In this document: piece after piece, positions 41,561 to 50,410 of the stretch
How positions within the stretch are numbered: position 1 is the first letter of the stretch
How the letters are laid out: the number at the start of each line of letters is the position of its first letter
Source: UBA4615 sp044368415
Lineage (GTDB): Bacteria > Pseudomonadota > Gammaproteobacteria > Burkholderiales > Burkholderiaceae_E
Length of the DNA: 64,000 bases
NCBI GenBank assembly: GCA_044368415.1
Contig: JBIPLJ010000010.1
Coordinates: forward strand, 34,022 to 98,021
Reading direction: 5' to 3'
Made by a program: the position numbers and the translations under genes
Notes under the pieces: model-generated
Told to the model about the DNA's origin: nothing
Databases searched by the model: none
What the model saw: only the letters and a program-made list of their open reading frames with translations

Positions 41561-42727
41561 ATGCAGGCAGGCAGCCACGAATTCCTCGCCCAGGACCGGG
41601 TGATCTGGGGGCGTCCCGCGGCGCAGGCCGCGCTCGAGGAGGCCGAGCGGCGCGGCGCCAAGCGCGTGTTCGTCGTCACCTCGAAGACGCTGAACCGGCG
41701 CACCGACGCGGTGTCGACGATCGTGGCGGCGCTCGGTGCGCGCCACGTCGGCACCTTCGACGAGTGTGTCGAGCACACGCCGCGCCCGAGTGTGATCGCG
41801 GCCGCCGAGGCCGCGCGGGCCGCAGCGCCCGACATGGTGCTCACGGTCGGCGGCGGCACCGCGATCGATACCGTCAAGGTGATGCTGATCGCGCTCGCCC
41901 ACGACGTGCGCACGCCCGAGGGGCTGTCGGACTGGCACCTGAAGATGAATCCGGACGGCAGCCGCCACATGCCGGCGGTGCAGCCGCCGCCGTTCCGGCA
42001 GGTGGTGGTGAGCACGACGCTCGGCGCCGCAGAGTTCTCCGACTTCGGCGGCTGCACCGACCCGGTCCGACGCATCAAGGACGGCTACGCGGGCAAGTAC
42101 GTTGGCGCGGCCGCGGTCATCCTCGACCCCGCGATCACCGTGCACACGCCGGCCTGGCTGTGGCTGTCGACCGCGGTGCGCGGCATCGACCACGCGGTCG
42201 AGGGGCTGTGCTCGATCGCGCCCTCACCGCTGATCGACGCGACCTCGCTGCAGGCGCTGCACCTGTTCGCAGGCGCGCTGCCCGCCACACATGCCGATCC
42301 GTCCGACCTCGACGCCCGGCTGCTTTGCCTGCAGGCCGCGTGGATGGCCGGCTTCGGCATCCTGCGTGTGCCCTACGGTGCGAGCCACGGCATCGGGCAC
42401 AGCCTGGGCGCGGTGACCGGCATCAGCCACGGCTATACCTCCTGCATCATGTTGCCGCATGTGATGCGCTGGAACCTCGAGCGCACCGGCGCCCAGCAGG
42501 CCCGGATCGCGCATGCGCTGGGCGCCGCCGACGGCGATGCGGCGGGTGCGGTGGCCCGGCTGATCGGCGGGCTCGGTGTGCCGACGCGGCTGCGCGACCT
42601 CGGCGTGGACCGCGCGCAGTTCGACGCGATCGCGGCGGGCGCGCTGCAGAACATGTGGGTGAAGACGAACCCGCGGCCGCTGGCGAACGCGGCGGATGTG
42701 TTGGGGCTGCTCGAAGCGGCGTGGTGA
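41561..42727 (+). CDS. Iron-containing alcohol dehydrogenase family (maleylacetate-reductase-like)
   Basis: A 388-residue group III dehydrogenase. The nucleotide-binding VGGGTAIDTVKVMLIALAH is at residues about 97-115, and the metal-binding His residues are in RGIDHAVEGLCS and GASHGIGHSLGAVTGISHGYTS. AGGAGA precedes the ATG. Relatives oxidise alcohols or reduce maleylacetate. Pairing with an M81 peptidase suggests a shared minor catabolic path, with no further clue to the substrate. Confidence 0.9.
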   Translation: MQAGSHEFLAQDRVIWGRPAAQAALEEAERRGAKRVFVVTSKTLNRRTDAVSTIVAALGARHVGTFDECVEHTPRPSVIAAAEAARAAAPDMVLTVGGGTAIDTVKVMLIALAHDVRTPEGLSDWHLKMNPDGSRHMPAVQPPPFRQVVVSTTLGAAEFSDFGGCTDPVRRIKDGYAGKYVGAAAVILDPAITVHTPAWLWLSTAVRGIDHAVEGLCSIAPSPLIDATSLQALHLFAGALPATHADPSDLDARLLCLQAAWMAGFGILRVPYGASHGIGHSLGAVTGISHGYTSCIMLPHVMRWNLERTGAQQARIAHALGAADGDAAGAVARLIGGLGVPTRLRDLGVDRAQFDAIAAGALQNMWVKTNPRPLANAADVLGLLEAAW

Positions 42728-42788
42728 CCGATCGAAGGATCGAGGGGCGCCAGCGCCTCCGGGCGCTCGGTGACCGGGGGGGCGCCGC

Positions 42789-44108
42789 TCAGCCCGCCAT
42801 CGCCTCGCTGCGTGCCGTGGCGAGCGCCCGCTCGAGCGCCTGCTCCGCCATCGCCCCGAAGTGCGCCGCGTTCGCAGCCGCGCCCAGCGCCTGCGCGATC
42901 AGTGCACCGCGCTCCCACGGCAGGTGGAAGTCGGGGTGGCGCCCGAGCACGTCGAGGTAGCCGGCGAGGGCTGCGTCGAGCCGGCCCTGACCGTGGTGGA
43001 CGGTTGCCTCCGACAGGGCCGCCTCGTCGGGGTCGACAAGCGAGCGCAGCGTCGAGGCGAGCGGCGCCGCCGGCCGGTGCGCGCGCTCCAGCAGCCAGCG
43101 GTAGAGCGCGAAGCGGCCGGCCGCGGCCGCCTCGTGGGTGCGCTCGCGCACCACCTGCGCATGGGCGGCCGCGCGCATCGCGAGCCGTGCCGGCACGTCG
43201 TCCATCACCAGCGACAGCGACCGCACGAATCCCTCGTGACCGGCGTACAGCAGCCCGGTCTCGCCGGCGCGGATGCCGTGCAGGTATTCGCCGCGCGCGC
43301 TCGCGATGCAGACCACGCCGCGCGAGGCGTACTCGAGGAACTTTCCGTCGGAGCGGCCCTCGGCGAAGGCCGAGTCGCCGAGCGGCGCGAAGCCGATGTC
43401 CATCCCGTCCAGGAAGCCGAGGTAGGCGTCAAAGCCGGCAGGTGCGTGCCAGTTGACCCGCAGCCCGGCGCGCTCGAAGACGCTGCGGATCGAGGTGGGT
43501 GCCATCAGCCTGAGCACCGGCGCCTCGTGCGGCGCGAGCCCGCGCGCCGCGCACCAGGCGCGCAGCGCGCTGGCCAGGCCGCGGGCATCGTCGAAGTGAC
43601 CGGCCGAGGCCGCCCAGCCCAGCACCGGCGCCTGGCGGCGGGCCTCCGAGACGGCGGCCAGTGGCGGCGCATCGCAGAGCTGGTTCGGCAGCACCGCGCA
43701 GCGCGCGTTGAGCGCGCCATAGCGGGCCCGCAAGCCGTGGCTCGAGCATTGCAGCAGGTCGGCGGCCCGAACCAGTCGCTCGATCCGAGCCTGGTGCTCC
43801 GGCACTTGGTAGAAGACATGGCCGGGCAGGCTCTTCGGAAACGCGCGGAAGTCGTCGGACAGCTCGTAGACCGTCGGCAGGCCGCGGCGCGTGCGCTCGG
43901 TAAGCACCGCCTCGAGCGACGGGTCGGCCACCATGCAAGCGACCAGCACATCCGTGCTCGCGCAGTGCGCGACCCAGTCAGGATGGGTGGTTTGCAGCTC
44001 GACGACGTCCATCGAGCGGGCGAGCGCGTGGCCCGGCAGCGTGATCCGGTGGCGGTAGTCGCCGGAGTCGCGCGGCTGGGGATGGGCGAGGAAGGTGCAC
44101 TGGGCCAA
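42789..44108 (-). CDS. Glycosyltransferase (GT-B fold) with helical C-terminal region
   Basis: A protein of about 439 residues that looks like a GT1/GT4 glycosyltransferase: LLQCSSHGLRARYG, APVLGWAASAGHFDDA, DIGFAPLGDSAFAEGRSDGKFLEYASRGVVCIAS contains the donor-binding acidic patch, and GETGLLYAG follows. After residue 350 there is a TPR-like part (VHHGQGRLDAALAGYLDVLGRHPDFHLPWERG). A TTG at 44108 with GGAG 6 nt upstream is chosen; an ATG at 44189 would add 27 residues of poor composition and has no ribosome site. No neighbouring polysaccharide genes are present. Confidence 0.82.
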   Translation of the reverse strand: MAQCTFLAHPQPRDSGDYRHRITLPGHALARSMDVVELQTTHPDWVAHCASTDVLVACMVADPSLEAVLTERTRRGLPTVYELSDDFRAFPKSLPGHVFYQVPEHQARIERLVRAADLLQCSSHGLRARYGALNARCAVLPNQLCDAPPLAAVSEARRQAPVLGWAASAGHFDDARGLASALRAWCAARGLAPHEAPVLRLMAPTSIRSVFERAGLRVNWHAPAGFDAYLGFLDGMDIGFAPLGDSAFAEGRSDGKFLEYASRGVVCIASARGEYLHGIRAGETGLLYAGHEGFVRSLSLVMDDVPARLAMRAAAHAQVVRERTHEAAAAGRFALYRWLLERAHRPAAPLASTLRSLVDPDEAALSEATVHHGQGRLDAALAGYLDVLGRHPDFHLPWERGALIAQALGAAANAAHFGAMAEQALERALATARSEAMAG

Positions 44109-44220
44109 AGGGGTCTCCCGTCGAGCCGGGTCTGCCCGATGCTTGGCCGGTCGTGCGCGACAGCCTGAGGCCTGCGTGCGCCCGGTCATCCGCCGATGAG
44201 CGGGGTGTGACCCAGGCTTC

Positions 44221-45804
44221 TCAGTTCACCGCCCGCGCCGATCCGCCCCAGTACCGCGCCCGCAGCACCTTCTTGTCCGGCTTGCCCAGGCCGGTCAGCG
44301 GCAGGTCGTCGGTGAAGTCGACTGATTTCGGCGCGTGGACCACGCCCTTGGCGTCGCGCACCATCGCGATCAGGGCCTCGGCGCTGACCTCGGCGCCGGC
44401 GCGGCGCACGATGACGGCCTTCACCGCCTCGCCCCACTTGGTGTCGGGCACGCCGATCACCGCGGCCGCGGCCACCGCTGGATGCCGCGTCAGCACGTCC
44501 TCGATCTCGCGCGGGAACACGTTGAAGCCGCCGCTGATGATCATGTCCTTGCTACGGTCGACGATGTACAGAAAGCCGTCGGCGTCACGGCGCGCGAGGT
44601 CGCCGGTGTAGAGCCAGCCGTGGCGGAACGCGCGCGCGGTCTCCTCGGGCTTGTTCCAGTAGCCGGCCATCACCAGCGGGCCGCGGCAACAGATCTCGCC
44701 GACCTCGCCCTCGGGCACTTCGTGCCCACCCTCGTCGAGCAGCTTGACCTGAAGGCCGGCGACCGGCGCGCCGCAGGAGGCGAGCCGCTCGGGATGCCGG
44801 ATCGGGTCGTGGTCGTCCCGGCGCAGCACGGTGATGCAGTTGGGCACCTCGGACTGGCCGTAGAGCTGCATGAACACCGGACCGAAGCGCTCGATACCCT
44901 CGACGAGGCGTGCCGGCGACATCGGCGAAGCGCCGTAGATGATCGTCCGCAGGCTCGACAGGTCGGCCTGCGGCAGCCCGGGATGGTCGAGCAGCACATA
45001 CACCATCGTCGGCACGAGGAAGGTGCAGGTGATGCGGTGCCGCTCGACGGTGTCGAAGAAACGCTGCGGATCGAAGCCGCGGTCCATCACGAAGGTGCCC
45101 GAGCGCAGCATCACCGCGAGGATCATGGCACCGGTGGCATGCGAGATCGGTGTCATCGCAAGGAAGCGGACCTCCTCCGGCCAGTCCCACTCGGCGAGCT
45201 CGGTCATCGCCATGGTCACATGCACGCGGTGTGTGTGCATCACGCCTTTGGAGCGCCCGGTGGTGCCGCCGGTGTAGATCAGCGTGCAGACGTCGTCGAC
45301 GTGGGCGCGCGAGACGAGCGGCATCGGATCGAACGCGGCGCCGGCCGCCAGGATGTCCTCGCCGTCGCAGCCGGGACCGAGGCCATAGAGGCGGCCCAGC
45401 CCGGGCAGCCGGGCCGCGAGCGCAGCCGCACGCGCCGCGAACGGGCCCGGGTCGACGAACAGGGTCTCGACGCCGGAGTCCTCGAGCAGGTAGGCATGGT
45501 CGTCCTCCGAGGCAAGGGGATGCATCCAGGTGACGCGCATGCCCATCAGGTAGGCCGCGGCCGTGACCATGAACGCTTCGGGGCGGTTCGAGGACAGCGT
45601 CGCGATGGCGTTGCCGCGGCGCAGCCCGCGGGCCTCTAGCGCCTGCACCAAGCGGCTCAGCGATTCTCCGAACGCACGGTAGGTGATCGACCGGTCGTCG
45701 AGCACGAACGCCACGCGCTCGCCGCCGCGCCGGATCGCGCGGATCACCAGGTCTGCACAGGTGCAGCCTTCGTACGGAGTCCCCAGCACGCCGTCTCTCC
45801 CCAC
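44221..45804 (-). CDS. AMP-dependent acyl-CoA synthetase
   Basis: A 527-residue ANL-superfamily ligase. It has LIYTGGTTGRSKGVMHTH (the P-loop-like motif), YGQSEVPN, GYWNKPEETARAF, YTGDLARRDADGFLYIVDRSKDMIISGGFNVFPREIED, and the catalytic Lys in PLTGLGKPDKK. The GTG at 45804 is a likely start; a more upstream ATG (45885) would add 27 residues of unlikely sequence. It is a second ligase besides the partial one at the left end and belongs to the medium/long-chain or cyclohexanecarboxylate-like group; substrate unknown. It is divergent from the receiver-protease pair. Confidence 0.92.
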   Translation of the reverse strand: MGRDGVLGTPYEGCTCADLVIRAIRRGGERVAFVLDDRSITYRAFGESLSRLVQALEARGLRRGNAIATLSSNRPEAFMVTAAAYLMGMRVTWMHPLASEDDHAYLLEDSGVETLFVDPGPFAARAAALAARLPGLGRLYGLGPGCDGEDILAAGAAFDPMPLVSRAHVDDVCTLIYTGGTTGRSKGVMHTHRVHVTMAMTELAEWDWPEEVRFLAMTPISHATGAMILAVMLRSGTFVMDRGFDPQRFFDTVERHRITCTFLVPTMVYVLLDHPGLPQADLSSLRTIIYGASPMSPARLVEGIERFGPVFMQLYGQSEVPNCITVLRRDDHDPIRHPERLASCGAPVAGLQVKLLDEGGHEVPEGEVGEICCRGPLVMAGYWNKPEETARAFRHGWLYTGDLARRDADGFLYIVDRSKDMIISGGFNVFPREIEDVLTRHPAVAAAAVIGVPDTKWGEAVKAVIVRRAGAEVSAEALIAMVRDAKGVVHAPKSVDFTDDLPLTGLGKPDKKVLRARYWGGSARAVN

Positions 45805-46023
45805 ACGGTCGCGGTCGAAGTGCCGCGATGCTCTTGGATCGTAACAGCGCCGACCGCAAACCGGTCCGGCGGCTTCGGGGCGCATGCCTCCTACGAGCGC
45901 GGGCGCTCCGAGCCGTCCCCTCGGGTCGAGTATGCTGGGCCCTGCCGACGAAGCACCCCCGCCGAGCCTGGACGATGTGTCTGCGGCCGAGCGTCCACCC
46001 CCCCCAACGCGAGCGGTCCCGCC

Positions 46024-46446
46024 ATGATGCTGCCCGTGCCCCGAAGCCCAAGCGTCCCCGTCTCGTCATTCTTCTCCCCCGAGCGCCCCGGCTGCGTTGT
46101 GGTCATCGACCAGGACCGCGTCTGGGCTGACGGGCTGTGCGGCGCGCTCGGACAGGATCTGTTCGAGGTTCATGCGGGCTATGGCTGGCCGGACCTCGCG
46201 CGCCTGGTCGACGCCCAGTCGCCGACGGTCCTGGTCGTGGATCTCGGTACCGATGCCGAGGCCGGCCTCGCCGCGATCCGGCGCCTGCGCCTCGTGCATC
46301 CGTCCGATGCGCTGCGGGTCGTCGCCACCGTCGGCCAGGGGCGCTTGGCGGAAATCACCGCGGCGCGCCTCGCCGGCTGCGACACCTGCTTGGCCCGGCC
46401 CGCCTCCTTCGAGGCGCTGCGCGAGATCGTCCGGCAGGTCGCGTGA
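46024..46446 (+). CDS. Receiver-like (CheY-fold) stand-alone protein
   Basis: A 140-residue protein with a receiver-domain pattern from about residue 24: the acidic pair in VVIDQDR (D29, D31), the possible phosphoacceptor D73 in TVLVVDLGTDAE, and a final LARPASFEALREIV where the conserved Lys of receivers is replaced by Arg. That change often goes with reduced phosphorylation. Its stop overlaps the start of the serine protease gene (TGATG), so they are coupled. A regulatory role towards the protease is an inference. Confidence 0.75.
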   Translation: MMLPVPRSPSVPVSSFFSPERPGCVVVIDQDRVWADGLCGALGQDLFEVHAGYGWPDLARLVDAQSPTVLVVDLGTDAEAGLAAIRRLRLVHPSDALRVVATVGQGRLAEITAARLAGCDTCLARPASFEALREIVRQVA

Positions 46447-47177
46447 TGACCGAGCCGTTGCTGCTCACCACCACGCAGATCTCCACCTTCGACGGCCCCC
46501 GGCTGCTGACGAAGGCGAGCGGGTTTTTCTTCGAGCGGGACGCGCACCTCTTCCTGGTCACCAGCGGCCACGTGGTGTTCGATGAGCCGAGCGAGCACCG
46601 TCCGGACCGCATCGAATTCGGCGTGCATCGCGACCGCGTCGACCTGACCTCGATGGCGACCCTCTCGGTGCCGCTCTACCAGGGCGGCAAGGCCGCATGG
46701 CGCGCGGCCTCCGACACCGGCGGCCCGATCGACGTCGCCGCCATTGCGCTCGAGCGCGGGATCTTCGCCGGCGCCGAGGCCTGGGAGGCCTTCCGGCCCG
46801 AGCATCTGGTGCCCGCGCTCGACGCGGTCGAGGTCGGCACGCCGCTGCTGGTGGTCGGTTTCCCGCTTGGATTCCACGACACCGTGCACTATCTGCCGGT
46901 GGTGCGCCAGGCCGGGATCGCCTCGTCCTTCGGCGTGCGCTTCCAGGGCCAGGGCTACTTCCTCACCGATGCACGCACGCACCGGGGCACCAGCGGCGCG
47001 CCGGTCGTGATGCGAGTTGCCCAGCGCCCGGGCGAGGCCGATGCGCTGCCCTGGCGACTGCTCGGCGTGCATGCAGCGCGGATGGACGTGGGCTCGCGCG
47101 ATCGCGAGCACGACGAATCGCTCGGCCTGAACTGCGCGTGGTACGCGGACGTGCTGATGGTGCTGACACGCGAGTGA
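46446..47177 (+). CDS. Trypsin-like serine protease (S1C-type), cytoplasmic or unsorted
   Basis: A 243-residue protein with a trypsin-like triad: His42 in LVTSGHVVFD, Asp96 in GPIDVAAIAL, and Ser183 in GTSGAPVVM. There is no signal peptide or PDZ domain, so it differs from DegP-type proteases and may act in the cytoplasm. The start overlaps the stop of the receiver-like gene. No known name fits; the pairing of a degenerate receiver with a small protease is unusual. Confidence 0.82.
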   Translation: MTEPLLLTTTQISTFDGPRLLTKASGFFFERDAHLFLVTSGHVVFDEPSEHRPDRIEFGVHRDRVDLTSMATLSVPLYQGGKAAWRAASDTGGPIDVAAIALERGIFAGAEAWEAFRPEHLVPALDAVEVGTPLLVVGFPLGFHDTVHYLPVVRQAGIASSFGVRFQGQGYFLTDARTHRGTSGAPVVMRVAQRPGEADALPWRLLGVHAARMDVGSRDREHDESLGLNCAWYADVLMVLTRE

Positions 47178-47228
47178 GGCGGGCACGCCGCGCTTGGTCG
47201 AATGTGCCACTGTCTGCGTTGCCGGATC

Positions 47229-47245
47229 GGTCGGGATGCCCGACC
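47229..47245. terminator. Short hairpin between convergent genes
   Basis: GGTCGGG (47229-47235) pairs with CCCGACC (47239-47245) over a 3-nt loop in the gap between the protease gene and the convergent DUF1488-like gene. No U tract follows, so intrinsic termination is uncertain. Confidence 0.3.
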
Positions 47246-47280
47246 AGGACAGGCCGGACGGCAGGCGCCGCAGGCGTGTC

Positions 47281-47583
47281 TCAGGTCTCGGGGAACATCG
47301 TCGCGAGCAGCCGGATCGGCTCGCCTCGCACGCCCGCGTTAAAGGCGCGCGTCGCAACCCCCAGGATCTGTTCGCGCCGTCCCTCGAAGAGGTCGGCCAC
47401 TGCAGTATTGCGGGGATGTCCGCTGATCGTGCGCAGTGTCTCGGCGTCGATGGCGAATCGGATCGGCATGCCGCTCTCTCCGACCGCGTCCATCTCGACG
47501 CCGTCCGGGCGAACACGAATGTCCGTGAAGCGAATGTCGGCGATGTGCCGCCAACCTTGAGTGGATCCGCGTGGCGTGCTCAT
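47281..47583 (-). CDS. DUF1488-like small protein
   Basis: A 100-residue protein with a pattern close to DUF1488 proteins: DIRVRPDGVEMDAVGESGMPIRFAIDAETLRTI, then VADLFEGRREQILGVATRAFNAG and IRLLATMF. No function is known for the group. ATG at 47583 is used. It converges on the protease gene and is divergent from the sensor kinase gene. Confidence 0.6.
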   Translation of the reverse strand: MSTPRGSTQGWRHIADIRFTDIRVRPDGVEMDAVGESGMPIRFAIDAETLRTISGHPRNTAVADLFEGRREQILGVATRAFNAGVRGEPIRLLATMFPET

Positions 47584-47846
47584 AACGCCCCACTCTACCT
47601 CGTTCGGGATCGCAGGCCAGCGCCGTTACAAGTCCGCTTCGCTTGGCTCGCCCGGCGATCGACCAGTGTAGGAGCCGGCCGCAATCCTTCTGCAACGGCG
47701 CAGGCGGGCCCGTTTCCGCGACATGTCGCGTACCCTTGTACACGTCGCGAGCGCCACCGGGCGCCCGTCGATCCCCTCACCGAGCGTACCGACCCATTCC
47801 CGGCAGTGACCGAGCGCGGCTCGGCCGCGCCGACGCTGGAGTTCAG

Positions 47847-49007
47847 ATGGTGGGCACAGCACACATGCATGTCTTCCTGGCGAATAATCGCGACGACCTG
47901 ATCGCGCGTTGCAAGGCCAAGGCCGCCCAGCGCCCCTTTCGGGCCGCGACCGAAGAGCAGCTGAAGAACGGGATCCCGCTCTTCCTCGATCAGCTCGGGC
48001 AGACGCTCGAGGCGGACGAGCAAGGGCAGCCCATCGACAGCCTGCGGATCTCCGGTGCGACCGGGGTCGAGCCGCCCGGTGGTTCGGAGATGTCGATCAC
48101 CGCGGCCGGCCACGGCAGGCAGTTGCTGGCGCTCGGCTATACGGTCGACCAGGTCGTCCGCGACTACGGTGACCTCTGCCAGGCGATCACCGACCTCGCC
48201 GCTGAGCGGGATGCGCCGTTCAGCATCGACGAGTTCCGCACGCTGAACCGGTGCCTGGATAACGCGATCGCTGCGGCAGTCACCGCGTTCAGCCTGCAGC
48301 GGGACGCTGCCCTCGAGCGGGTGCAGTCCGACATCCTGAACGAGCGCTTGGGCATGCTCGCCCACGAACTGCGTAACGGTCTGGGGACGGCCACGCTGGC
48401 GGTCAAGGCGCTAGAGACCGGGAACCTGCCGATGACCGGTGCAACCGGCAGCGTCCTCAAGCGCAGCCTGGCGTCGCTTGCGACGCTCGTCGGGCGGGCG
48501 CTCGACGAGGTCAGGACCAAGGCCGAGGCGGCGGCCGGCGCAGTCCCTTTCCCGCTGGATGTGTTTGTCGCCGAGGCCGTGCGAGCCGCTGCGCTGGATG
48601 CCCAGGCCCGCGGCTGCACGCTGGACGTCGCGCCCGTCGACCCCGGGCTGAGTCTTGCCGGGAACCGCGTCGACTTGCTCGCGGCCCTCGCCAACCTGCT
48701 GCAAAACGCGTTCAAGTTCACCCAGCCCGGCACCGAAGTGAGGCTGACGGCCGAGATCGTCGGCACGCAGGTACTGGTGAGGGTCGAGGACCATTGCGGC
48801 GGCCTCGGGCTCGGCGTCGCTGAGCGCATGTTCGCCCCGTTCTCCAAGCGCAGCGGCGACCGGACCGGCCTGGGCCTCGGTCTGTCGATCGCTCGCGCAC
48901 ATGTCGAGGCGGACAGTGGCACGCTGAACGTCGAGAACCGTCCGGGAAGGGGGTGCGTCTTCACGATGGCCTTCCCTCAGGACGGCACGGGGAAGGCGAC
49001 GCACTGA
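47847..49007 (+). CDS. Sensor histidine kinase with N-terminal RsbRD-like domain
   Basis: A 386-residue soluble kinase with no membrane segment. Residues 1-140 look like the RsbRD/sensory helical domain (FLANNRDDLIARCKAKAAQR, GRQLLALGYTVDQVVRDYGDLCQAITDLA). The H-box is LAHELRNGLGTATLAV with phosphoacceptor His173; N-box NLLQNAFKF and G-box GLGLGLSIARAHVEADSG follow. ATG at 47847 has TGGAG 5 nt upstream. No cognate response regulator is adjacent except the receiver-like protein at 46024, 1.4 kb away on the same strand. Confidence 0.88.
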   Translation: MVGTAHMHVFLANNRDDLIARCKAKAAQRPFRAATEEQLKNGIPLFLDQLGQTLEADEQGQPIDSLRISGATGVEPPGGSEMSITAAGHGRQLLALGYTVDQVVRDYGDLCQAITDLAAERDAPFSIDEFRTLNRCLDNAIAAAVTAFSLQRDAALERVQSDILNERLGMLAHELRNGLGTATLAVKALETGNLPMTGATGSVLKRSLASLATLVGRALDEVRTKAEAAAGAVPFPLDVFVAEAVRAAALDAQARGCTLDVAPVDPGLSLAGNRVDLLAALANLLQNAFKFTQPGTEVRLTAEIVGTQVLVRVEDHCGGLGLGVAERMFAPFSKRSGDRTGLGLGLSIARAHVEADSGTLNVENRPGRGCVFTMAFPQDGTGKATH

Positions 49008-49041
49008 CCGCTGCGCGCCGCGGGCGCACTCGGCGCATATG

Positions 49042-49075
49042 AAAACGAGTCAGGAGGCTCTCGCCTGCTGACTCG
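49042..49075 (-). terminator. Intrinsic terminator for the tRNA-Lys transcript
   Basis: CGAGTCAG (49046-49053) pairs with CTGACTCG (49068-49075), extended by AGG/CCT, with a short loop. Read on the minus strand it ends in TTTTC, 10 nt after the tRNA 3' end. It also lies 38 nt after the kinase stop and could stop that gene less well. Confidence 0.7.
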
Positions 49076-49084
49076 CTTGAATGT

Positions 49085-49160
49085 TGGTAGGCCGTGCGGG
49101 ATTCGAACCTGCGACCAACGGATTAAAAGTCCGCTGCTCTACCAGCTGAGCTAACGACCC
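49085..49160 (-). tRNA. tRNA-Lys (anticodon TTT)
   Basis: A 76-nt cloverleaf on the minus strand: GGGTCGT acceptor, TTAGCTCAGCTGGTAGAGCA D-arm, anticodon loop ACTTTTAAT carrying TTT, GTTCGAAT T-arm, and CCA encoded at the 3' end. It has its own promoter and terminator. Confidence 0.96.
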
Positions 49161-49234
49161 TTAGAACTGGCTGCTTCTGTTGCTGCCTCTGCTTATTCTT
49201 CTTGTTCGTTCTTTTTATTCTAGGACAGCCCGCT

Positions 49235-49263
49235 AGTATACGACGACCGGCAGCCAGGGTCAA
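49235..49263 (-). promoter_or_regulatory. Sigma-70 promoter of tRNA-Lys
   Basis: Minus-strand TTGACC (49258-49263) and TATACT (49235-49240) with a 17-nt spacer form the best consensus promoter in the window. It predicts a leader of about 70 nt, rich in A and G, before the mature tRNA; a TAGAAT at 49217-49222 could be an alternative. Confidence 0.65.
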
Positions 49264-49275
49264 ACGAGGCTTGCG

Positions 49276-50394
49276 TCAGACCATGCGCTCGATGCGCCAC
49301 ATCTGGTAGCGCAGGCCGCCCCATCCGCCCGCAATGATCGCCGCCAGGGCGATCACGGAGCCGATCGCCAGCGTGGACATGCCGCTCAGGCCCTGACCGA
49401 TCGTGCAGCCGAGCGCGGTGACGCCGCCGATGCCCATCAGTGCCGCGCCGACGAGGTGATTGGCTGTGTCCTCGGGCCCCTGGAAGCCCTCCCAGCGGAA
49501 GCTGCGCGTGGCAAGCGCGTAGGCGGTCGAGCCGGCGACGAGGCCGAGCACTGAGGCGATCCCGAGGCTCACCGACTTGCTGGCATCGCTCCAGAACATC
49601 AGCAGCTCGAGCGCATAGGCGGTGGGCGCGACGTAGCTGAGCGATTCCATGCGGGTGCTGTTGGTGCCGAGGAAAACCTCCTCGAGGGTACGCGGATCCT
49701 CGTCGAGATGGCCGATGTGGCCCGAGACGTACCAGACCGCGACGATGCCCGCACCGACCGAGAGGGCGCCGAGCAGGTTGCGGCGATCGGCGCGGAACTC
49801 GTGCGAGACGAGTGCGAACGCGAGCAGCCCGCCGCCGACCAGCGCGCCGAGCGCGATCCGCATCGTGCCGAGCACCGCCACGTTGCCCCCGGCGAGGAGC
49901 CGCGGCAGGTCCTGGCCGCCGGCCAGTTCGATCGCGACGCGGTCGACCGTGCCGGCGCGCAGCACGCCGAACAGGCCCTTGAGTGTCATGTAGGCGAACA
50001 GCCCCATCACGATGAACACCACCAGCGACTTCAGGTTGCCGGCCCCGGCACGCAACAGCGTCTTGGTGCCGCAGCCCGAGGCCAACACCATGCCAAAGCC
50101 GAACAGCGCACCGCCCACCGCATGCGACAGCCAGATCAGCCGCGGCCCGGCGTAGATGGACTTGCCCGGGTCGATCAGCCCTGCCCAGGCAAGGCCCTGG
50201 GTGCCGATCACCGCGATCCCGATCGCGGCCAGCCACATACGCATCCGCATCCAGTCGCCCATGTTGACCACGTCGGCGACCGCACCCATCGTGCAGAAGT
50301 TGCTGCGGCTCATCGCGATGCCGAGGACGAAGGTGATCACGAAGGTCGCCCAGGCGACCGTGTGCTGCAGCGAGACGACGTCCGCGTCGGTCAT
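49276..50394 (-). CDS. YeeE/YedE family sulfur transporter (TsuA-like)
   Basis: A 372-residue inner-membrane protein with about nine or ten helices. Conserved cysteine motifs of the thiosulfate-transporting YeeE/YedE family are present: SRSNFCTMGAV, LASGCGTKTLL, and ALGCTIGQGLSGMS. Relatives pass thiosulfate along such cysteines. No TsuB/TusA-like partner gene is adjacent. It lies 16 nt after cpoB on the same strand, so it may be co-transcribed with the tol-pal genes. Confidence 0.92.
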   Translation of the reverse strand: MTDADVVSLQHTVAWATFVITFVLGIAMSRSNFCTMGAVADVVNMGDWMRMRMWLAAIGIAVIGTQGLAWAGLIDPGKSIYAGPRLIWLSHAVGGALFGFGMVLASGCGTKTLLRAGAGNLKSLVVFIVMGLFAYMTLKGLFGVLRAGTVDRVAIELAGGQDLPRLLAGGNVAVLGTMRIALGALVGGGLLAFALVSHEFRADRRNLLGALSVGAGIVAVWYVSGHIGHLDEDPRTLEEVFLGTNSTRMESLSYVAPTAYALELLMFWSDASKSVSLGIASVLGLVAGSTAYALATRSFRWEGFQGPEDTANHLVGAALMGIGGVTALGCTIGQGLSGMSTLAIGSVIALAAIIAGGWGGLRYQMWRIERMV

Positions 50395-50410
50395 CGGATC
50401 CGGCCGGGCG

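Noticed and set aside
49085..49160. tRNA-Lys as an attachment site of an integrated element
   Set aside because: No integrase gene and no second copy of the tRNA 3' end were noticed nearby; flanking genes are core genes.
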